Translations under genes and position numbers: made by a program
DNA from: a virus
Length of the DNA: 20,929 nucleotides
Strand: one strand, 5' to 3'
IMG/VR virus record: IMGVR_UViG_3300020439_000106
Span: 1-20,929 of that record
Notes under the pieces: generated by a model
Told to the model about the DNA's origin: nothing
The model's input: the letters and a program-made list of their open reading frames with translations, nothing else
Databases searched by the model: none
Shown here: positions 15,676-20,929 of the stretch, piece after piece
How positions within the stretch are numbered: position 1 is the first letter of the stretch
How the letters are laid out: the number at the start of each line of letters is the position of its first letter

Positions 15676-17184
15676 CTAATCGTCTTTGATTAAATTGTAT
15701 ATAGTATATAAGTCAAATAATGCTAGACCAATACCCAGTGGTCCACCTATAAGTCCTTTTGATGCTACTCTAGCCGCCAACTTCCAAGAACCAGCTTCTG
15801 TCAACTTCTTAACTAAGTAAGATATACCTCTATCTTGTGCAACATCTTTAACCTTGCTAATCATAGCAGGAGCAACAGGAGCTAAATGTGACATACCCAT
15901 ACCTGTAATAGTCTGTCCTGTCTCTCCTAGTCCAACTCCTTCTGCCATGTATTCACCAGCTTTATATAAACCACCAGCGTACAATGCTCCTCTAAATAGA
16001 CCAGGATTTTTTAATGGTCCAAAGCCCGGTATAATATCTTGTTTGGCATTAAGTACATCCCTTAATCCAGAGAACTGTTTACCACTTATTTTATCCATAA
16101 GTGCTTTAGGACTAACAACTTCTCCGTCCTGTATCATTTTGTTAATAACACCTTTAAGTTGGTCTCCTTGAGCTTGGGTTAGTGTACCATCTTTAACAAA
16201 CTTATTTATATCTGAATTTATAAATCTTGCAGTCTTTGGACCAGTGTCAATAGTTTCTTCAAACAAGTTCATCTGTCCAGTTTTAGGTTTACCTCTAGCT
16301 CCACCACGCATAAAAGCATCTGGTATAACTGCATCACCTTTTTTTAAGGCTTCTAATTGAGCTTTACTAATTAAACCTCTCTTAGCCATTTCTGCTAATT
16401 GTTTTTCACTAAATTTATCAGCAGTTATAAAACTTCTTTTTAATTCATTAGGTAAGTCAAAGGTGTCTTGCTTAGTAAGTATACCACCTTTACGCTTAAT
16501 CATGTCTCCAATAGCTTTATAATTGCCTTTTCTAGCTAACATAAAACCAGTAAACACAGTCATAGCAGTACCTAAAGCACCATATGCTATAGGGTCATCT
16601 TTAAAATGCTGTAGTATAGTGTCCATAGTCCTATCTTTAGTAGGTGAGTAAACACTATTAAACATATTGTATGTAGTAGGGTCGTCTTGTAAATGACCTA
16701 CTAACAACCTTCTTTCATTTGGGTCCATACCATTTACAATGTCATTAATATGGTCGGTCCAAGATTCTTCTGTTAAGAATACAGATGGGTCACGAACTAA
16801 AGTTCTTTGTATACCTTTTAATTCAGACGCTTTAGAAGTAGCATACCATTGTTCAAAGCCTTGCATATTACCACCAACAGACTTCTTCCACTTCTCTCTC
16901 CATTTATTTTTAGAGCCCGGTCCAAATCTTAAATTTTGTACAGCTTCTCCAAACTCTCCTTGCACTTTGCTACTAGGATAATTAGAGAATACAAAGTTCT
17001 CTGTTCTTTTACCAAGTCTATACTCTGCTTCTTCACGCTCCATCTTCTTTTGATTGTAAGCACGCATCTGCCTAGTAAACTTTGCTTCAGCAGACTTTCT
17101 TAAATTTTCAGCTAAACTTTCACCCCCATCATTCATAGGGTTATATATTGGTTGAGTTAAATTTAATTGTTTTATTTCAGCCAT
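15676..17184 (-). CDS. Probable internal virion or ejection protein
   Basis: This 502-aa protein has no recognised enzyme motif. Residues 1-130 are charged and helical with a coiled-coil-like stretch (about 33-60). A hydrophobic helix lies at about 198-216 (IAYGALGTAMTVFTGFMLA). The C-terminal third is Gly/Ala-rich with further hydrophobic segments, the last at about 477-498 (GLIGGPLGIGLALFDLYTIY). Soluble charged parts mixed with membrane-prone Gly-rich segments are typical of proteins stored in the head and injected to form a channel. GGAGG lies 8 nt before the ATG, which overlaps the upstream stop (TAATG). It is separated from the giant gene by only 7 nt, so they are likely co-expressed and may be packaged together. 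No family named. Confidence 0.65.
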   Translation of the reverse strand: MAEIKQLNLTQPIYNPMNDGGESLAENLRKSAEAKFTRQMRAYNQKKMEREEAEYRLGKRTENFVFSNYPSSKVQGEFGEAVQNLRFGPGSKNKWREKWKKSVGGNMQGFEQWYATSKASELKGIQRTLVRDPSVFLTEESWTDHINDIVNGMDPNERRLLVGHLQDDPTTYNMFNSVYSPTKDRTMDTILQHFKDDPIAYGALGTAMTVFTGFMLARKGNYKAIGDMIKRKGGILTKQDTFDLPNELKRSFITADKFSEKQLAEMAKRGLISKAQLEALKKGDAVIPDAFMRGGARGKPKTGQMNLFEETIDTGPKTARFINSDINKFVKDGTLTQAQGDQLKGVINKMIQDGEVVSPKALMDKISGKQFSGLRDVLNAKQDIIPGFGPLKNPGLFRGALYAGGLYKAGEYMAEGVGLGETGQTITGMGMSHLAPVAPAMISKVKDVAQDRGISYLVKKLTEAGSWKLAARVASKGLIGGPLGIGLALFDLYTIYNLIKDD

Positions 17185-19811
17185 TACATATTCCTCCAGC
17201 TCTGTCTTATAAAACTATCTAAAGATATATGCCCACCTTCTTGATATCCAAACAAATCAAAGCCACCACGTTCTTCCATATTCTTATATGGGTCTACATC
17301 TTTATCTGATAATTTTGGTTGTGGTCTAGGTCCTTTGGGTGTAGATAGATTTAATTCTTCTATAGTAACTTCTTTTTCTGGCTCTGTAACCTTTTCTTCT
17401 TCTGTTTTTACCAAGTCTGTATCTTCTTCATCTGCGTCTAAGAACTTACCGGGGTCATCATCACCCTTGTCTCTATATTGACCAAAACCATCACCCGGGT
17501 CAAACCCTTGTAATGCTGACATCTGTCTTAGTGCTGTTCCAAACATAGAGAGTCCTTTACCTACCTTCTGTCTATTAGAACCCTCTGCTTTACCTGATAA
17601 TACATCATCATAATCTGCATGACCTGTATCATCTTTATACCATTTTTTAGCACCTTCATATGCTTTACCAGCACCTTCGTAAAGTTTTCCTGCACCTTTG
17701 TATAAACCTGCCGCTCCTAAACCAATGCCACCTACTACTCCTTTAGCACCAGTTACTAAGTCTTGTCCTATCTGAGAACCAGCTTGTGTTAATCCACGAC
17801 CATACATTCTAGCTTTTTGATATTTATCCATACCTACGCCAGTAGCCCTTACTTGTTTACTAGCTTCTATCTGTTCTTCCCTAGACATATCGTCCCAGTT
17901 CTTATCGCCCCATTGCATTTTACTAGCTATCTCTTCCATAGCTTGGTTTTTACCAGATGTAAAGCCTCTGCCATATCTATTCTTAGCACCTTCTGCTATA
18001 CCTTTAGCACCACCTAAAGCACTAAGATGTGCTCTTGACATTATGCCTTCACCTATCTTATCTAAAGATTGGTCCATTAAACCTTCACCCTGTATCTGTT
18101 TTGCTGTTACTGGGGCAAAGTCATAAGATATAGGGGTATTACTTCTTCGTAGATTAAAAGGGCTACCTGTTTCACCAATTTCTTCAGGTGCTTGTACATA
18201 AGCACCTAAGTTATAATTTCTAACCTTACCACCCATTTGATAGACATATCTTTCTAACATCTCTCTACTTTTTTTATATCTACCTTGGTCAGCACCTTTT
18301 ATAAACTCTCTATACATACTCTTCTTTCCTTCTGGTAGCTTAGCTTCTTTAACTTTTTTAGGTTTAAGGTTTGTAAACATATTGTCTTTTGGATTAAACT
18401 TTTTAGTTCTTATACCATCTTTCATTACAATAGTATCAGCACGCCTTTTTAATTCTTTTGCACGCTCACCTTTTCTATACTTTATATACTCATCTCTATC
18501 GTCTATTCTTTTACCATCTTTAGTATAATAAGCTGGTTGAGTACCCATGTTCATCATTTCTATATCACGAGCCTGTTCTCTCATTAAAGCTCTATCTGCT
18601 GACCTTTTTTTAGCATCAGCCATGCTACTACCATAATCATCGCTAGGGTCATTAGGGTCGCCAATAAGTTCTTCTCTAATATCTGCATTGTGTAATGCGT
18701 AAGGTGAGTATTCAAGTTCTATTTCTTTACGAGACTTTTCTCTATCCCTATCTGACTTTTGTCTTAATCTGTCTGCCCTATTCATAGCTTCTAACTTTAA
18801 CATAGGATTCTTTTTATATACTTCTTGTACAGCAGGATTATCTTCGTCTATATATAAGTTATAATTTTGATTTCTTGATTCCTTCATACGCATAGCTAAC
18901 TGCTCAGAAGGAGTAAGCATTCTATCTTTAGGCATTTCAAATGTCTTTAAATCAATGCCTTCCATTTTGCCATAGTCTTCATCAAAGAATGGGTCTCTTC
19001 CTTTAGAATCAAGCATATCATTACGCTCAGCAAAATTCTTAAGTGTCTTTTTAAGACCTAACATATCATTAAAATCATCTGAATTAAAACTATCATCAGT
19101 GCTAATAGGCTGTAATTCAATACTTTTTAAATCTATTGGAGTAGTTTTTCTAATCTCTAATGGACCGGGACCATACAAAGCGTTTTCCATTTGCAACTTT
19201 CTTAACTTACCTCGTTGCTCTATGGCTTTCATTTCATCATGGTATTGTGCAATTCTTTCGTTAGTAGCTTGCCTAAGTGCTATGTCATCAGCTTTATCTC
19301 TTCTATCCATTCTTGCAAATAGCGAGTTGTCCTTAAACACAACAGAAGGATTATTGTATTGGTCTTCGTTAAATCTTCTTTGAGCTTGTAATCTATCCAT
19401 TATAGAGCCACCTTCATTCATTTCAGGTTTGCTCTGTCTCATCTTATTAAAATAATCAAGAACTTGCATTTGTTCTTCTTTAGTCATTAAAGAACCATCT
19501 TTTTCTCTTAGCATTATGTGGTCTTTATAAGACTCTGCTGGTACTCTATTCTTTAGTAGCTTTCTAAACTGCCTATCCTGTTGTATCTTTTTTAATTTAC
19601 CAAGCATTACTTTATGCTTATTAACAACTCCAATACTATCAGGTTTTCTAGCTGGACCACCTTCTTGAAATCTAGGTTCTTCTTGAAAATTAATTCTATC
19701 TAAGTTCTTTTTACCTATAGCATTAACAGCGTTTCTATTAAGTACGTATTCACCCGGCTCTAGCTTAGCATCTATTACATCACCCGGGAGTGGACTGTAT
19801 TTACCCGCCAA
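17184..19811 (-). CDS. Large virion protein with PGEYVLNR and EGG motifs
   Basis: This 875-aa protein opens with PGDVIDAKLEPGEYVLNR (residues 9-26), a motif often seen inside phage tape-measure and internal virion proteins. Short Gly motifs follow: FQEGG (48-52), MNEGG (131-135), MGGKV (about 527) and YQEGG near the C-terminus. Residues 140-520 are highly charged and helical. A Gly/Ala-rich hydrophobic stretch (about 680-702) leads into a heptad repeat Y-(K/E)-G-A-G-K (703-725), then an acidic disordered region. The start is TTG, with GGGAGGG 7 nt upstream, and overlaps the upstream gene by 11 nt. The motif normally lies within longer proteins, so this may be the second half of a split protein. 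Likely role: virion or ejection component. Confidence 0.65.
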   Translation of the reverse strand: MAGKYSPLPGDVIDAKLEPGEYVLNRNAVNAIGKKNLDRINFQEEPRFQEGGPARKPDSIGVVNKHKVMLGKLKKIQQDRQFRKLLKNRVPAESYKDHIMLREKDGSLMTKEEQMQVLDYFNKMRQSKPEMNEGGSIMDRLQAQRRFNEDQYNNPSVVFKDNSLFARMDRRDKADDIALRQATNERIAQYHDEMKAIEQRGKLRKLQMENALYGPGPLEIRKTTPIDLKSIELQPISTDDSFNSDDFNDMLGLKKTLKNFAERNDMLDSKGRDPFFDEDYGKMEGIDLKTFEMPKDRMLTPSEQLAMRMKESRNQNYNLYIDEDNPAVQEVYKKNPMLKLEAMNRADRLRQKSDRDREKSRKEIELEYSPYALHNADIREELIGDPNDPSDDYGSSMADAKKRSADRALMREQARDIEMMNMGTQPAYYTKDGKRIDDRDEYIKYRKGERAKELKRRADTIVMKDGIRTKKFNPKDNMFTNLKPKKVKEAKLPEGKKSMYREFIKGADQGRYKKSREMLERYVYQMGGKVRNYNLGAYVQAPEEIGETGSPFNLRRSNTPISYDFAPVTAKQIQGEGLMDQSLDKIGEGIMSRAHLSALGGAKGIAEGAKNRYGRGFTSGKNQAMEEIASKMQWGDKNWDDMSREEQIEASKQVRATGVGMDKYQKARMYGRGLTQAGSQIGQDLVTGAKGVVGGIGLGAAGLYKGAGKLYEGAGKAYEGAKKWYKDDTGHADYDDVLSGKAEGSNRQKVGKGLSMFGTALRQMSALQGFDPGDGFGQYRDKGDDDPGKFLDADEEDTDLVKTEEEKVTEPEKEVTIEELNLSTPKGPRPQPKLSDKDVDPYKNMEERGGFDLFGYQEGGHISLDSFIRQSWRNM
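17643..17705 (-). repeat. Tandem seven-residue (21-nt) repeat in the 875-aa protein
   Basis: Three units, LYKGAGK, LYEGAGK and AYEGAKK (residues 703-723), follow one another directly, with the copies diverged at third codon positions. They extend a Gly-rich hydrophobic stretch and may form an amphipathic or membrane-inserting helix. Confidence 0.7.
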
Positions 19812-20910
19812 TTTTCTGCCCTCCCATTCTAGTAGGTATCTTCATAGGACCTTTAGGTCCCATAATTTGAGATACCATACCACCATGTTGCTTTAGTTGA
19901 ATTGATGGTTGTGGAAACATATCAGGGCGATTCTTTCTCATTCTTCTATGAATTGCTTCATACTCATCAAATTGACTCATACCTTCACCTTCTGCATCAG
20001 GTTGAGCCATAGGTGGTTCTCTAAATTCTTCATCCATATCATCACCACGCTCATCTCTATAATGATAATCATCCATTTCTGTATAAGGTTTCATAGCATC
20101 TAGTTCTTCTTGGCTTGGCATAGATGGTATTACTCTATTTATCATTCTCTTTTGTGAACCTAATATTCTAGATAAGAAGCCACCTTCTGCCATTTCTTTT
20201 TTATGAGCATAGCCAGCTTTCTTTAACCTTAAGTGGTCGGCAAATGTATTAGCCATTTCTTCTTCGTTACCTTTGTACATCATGTGTGGTTTAAAATCAG
20301 CAGGTCCTCCTTGCTGATATTTTACCTTACCACCATACATCATATACATCTCATCTTCATCTGGAACTTCGCCACCTATTTGAGAAAACAAACCAAATGG
20401 ATTAGCCTTTTCTAATAATCCACCTGCAACATTAGCTATTGCACCTGCGGCTTGAGAATCTATTTGATTGTTCCTAGCTCTTTGCATATTAACTGCATTA
20501 TTAATATCAAGATTTGCTGTTGTTAAATTCTTAGTAGCACCACTTTGTATATTAATACCTTTATCTTTTTGTCCAACTAAGTAGTTTAAAAAAGACTCGT
20601 TAGCCGCACCAAGGTTCTTATTTATATTAGCTTCTAAGTTTGCAGATGCTACGCCAGCAGGTAAGTTTTGTGCACCGGGCATTCTATTTGCTATTTGAGC
20701 TGTTGTGTAAGCAGAATCTAGTGCACCAGCATCAGCTATAGCTTTCTGATTTGTATTTTCTTGTGAGAAAGGATTCATTATATCCTTTCCGTATTGCACC
20801 ATTTCTGTATTAAAAGTAGTGCTAGGTTCATAAGCATTCTTCATTTCTGCTCTAACTGAACCTGTACTTCTTTTTTGGTTTAAACCGAGTAGGTTTTTAA
20901 AAAATCCCAT
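19801..20910 (-). CDS. Probable virion-associated protein with Gly-Gly motifs
   Basis: This 369-aa protein has a polar, Ala/Asn-rich helical N-terminal half (about 1-175) without charge clusters. An acidic, disordered C-terminal half follows, with Gly motifs YGGKVKYQQGG (about 191-202), AEGGF (about 240) and QHGGMV (about 344), and an ending KIGG. The same GG motifs recur in the next gene, which suggests a related origin or shared partner. AAGGTGA stands just before the ATG, 5 nt away. It is the first gene of the - strand operon seen here, and the promoter probably lies beyond the window. Its stop overlaps the TTG start of the next gene. No catalytic motif; a structural or scaffold role is inference. 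Confidence 0.65.
   Translation of the reverse strand: MGFFKNLLGLNQKRSTGSVRAEMKNAYEPSTTFNTEMVQYGKDIMNPFSQENTNQKAIADAGALDSAYTTAQIANRMPGAQNLPAGVASANLEANINKNLGAANESFLNYLVGQKDKGINIQSGATKNLTTANLDINNAVNMQRARNNQIDSQAAGAIANVAGGLLEKANPFGLFSQIGGEVPDEDEMYMMYGGKVKYQQGGPADFKPHMMYKGNEEEMANTFADHLRLKKAGYAHKKEMAEGGFLSRILGSQKRMINRVIPSMPSQEELDAMKPYTEMDDYHYRDERGDDMDEEFREPPMAQPDAEGEGMSQFDEYEAIHRRMRKNRPDMFPQPSIQLKQHGGMVSQIMGPKGPMKIPTRMGGQKIGG
19819..19825 (-). promoter_or_regulatory. Ribosome binding site for the TTG start at 19811
   Basis: GGGAGGG on the - strand lies 7 nt before the TTG of the 875-aa gene, inside the end of the 369-aa gene. It supports independent initiation. The same purine run could also stimulate a frameshift. 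Confidence 0.5.
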
Positions 20911-20929
20911 AATGTCACCTTATCCTGCC

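Overview
The window is AT-rich (roughly a third G+C by eye) and densely coding. It looks like part of the genome of a tailed bacteriophage that uses the standard genetic code and strong AGGAGG-type ribosome binding sites. There are no rRNA, tRNA, IS or CRISPR features. The host cannot be read from the sequence. The strong Shine-Dalgarno sites argue against the Bacteroidetes hosts typical of crAss-like phages.

Left block, + strand, about 96-6202: a compact replication and early gene cluster with overlapping starts and stops. In order it holds a Sak4-like RecA-fold ATPase, an unrecognised 206-aa protein that is probably its DNA-binding partner, a primase-helicase fusion, a ribbon-helix-helix protein, a Gp157-family protein, several small membrane or DNA-binding proteins, an HNH endonuclease, a MazG-like protein and a small six-cysteine protein. 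An intrinsic terminator lies at about 4414-4444. A 94-nt structured leader followed by a 59-aa membrane-protein ORF occupies 5722-5995.

The two blocks converge at about 6200-6237, where two perfect hairpins sit back to back.

Right block, - strand, from 20910 down to 6237: six ORFs read as one operon. Three are probable virion or ejection proteins (369, 875 and 502 aa) with glycine-rich repeats and membrane-active stretches. They are followed by a giant 2989-aa protein and two small proteins, one a zinc ribbon and one rich in KPEP repeats. No terminase, portal or capsid gene lies inside the window.

The most interesting element is the giant protein. It carries a DLDGD motif in an HP-(x)7-GADLDGD context, preceded by R-x-P. 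About 400 residues upstream is a TDG...K...SAVK region. Together these look like the two double-psi beta-barrels of a single-chain RNA polymerase of the QDE-1/YonO/crAss-like virion RNAP type. Membrane-active ends and virion-type neighbours suggest it is packaged and injected with the DNA. A second theme is restriction-site avoidance: by eye GATC is absent, and CCWGG occurs once while CCSGG occurs many times, with Pro-Gly pairs spelled CCC-GG or CCG-GG.
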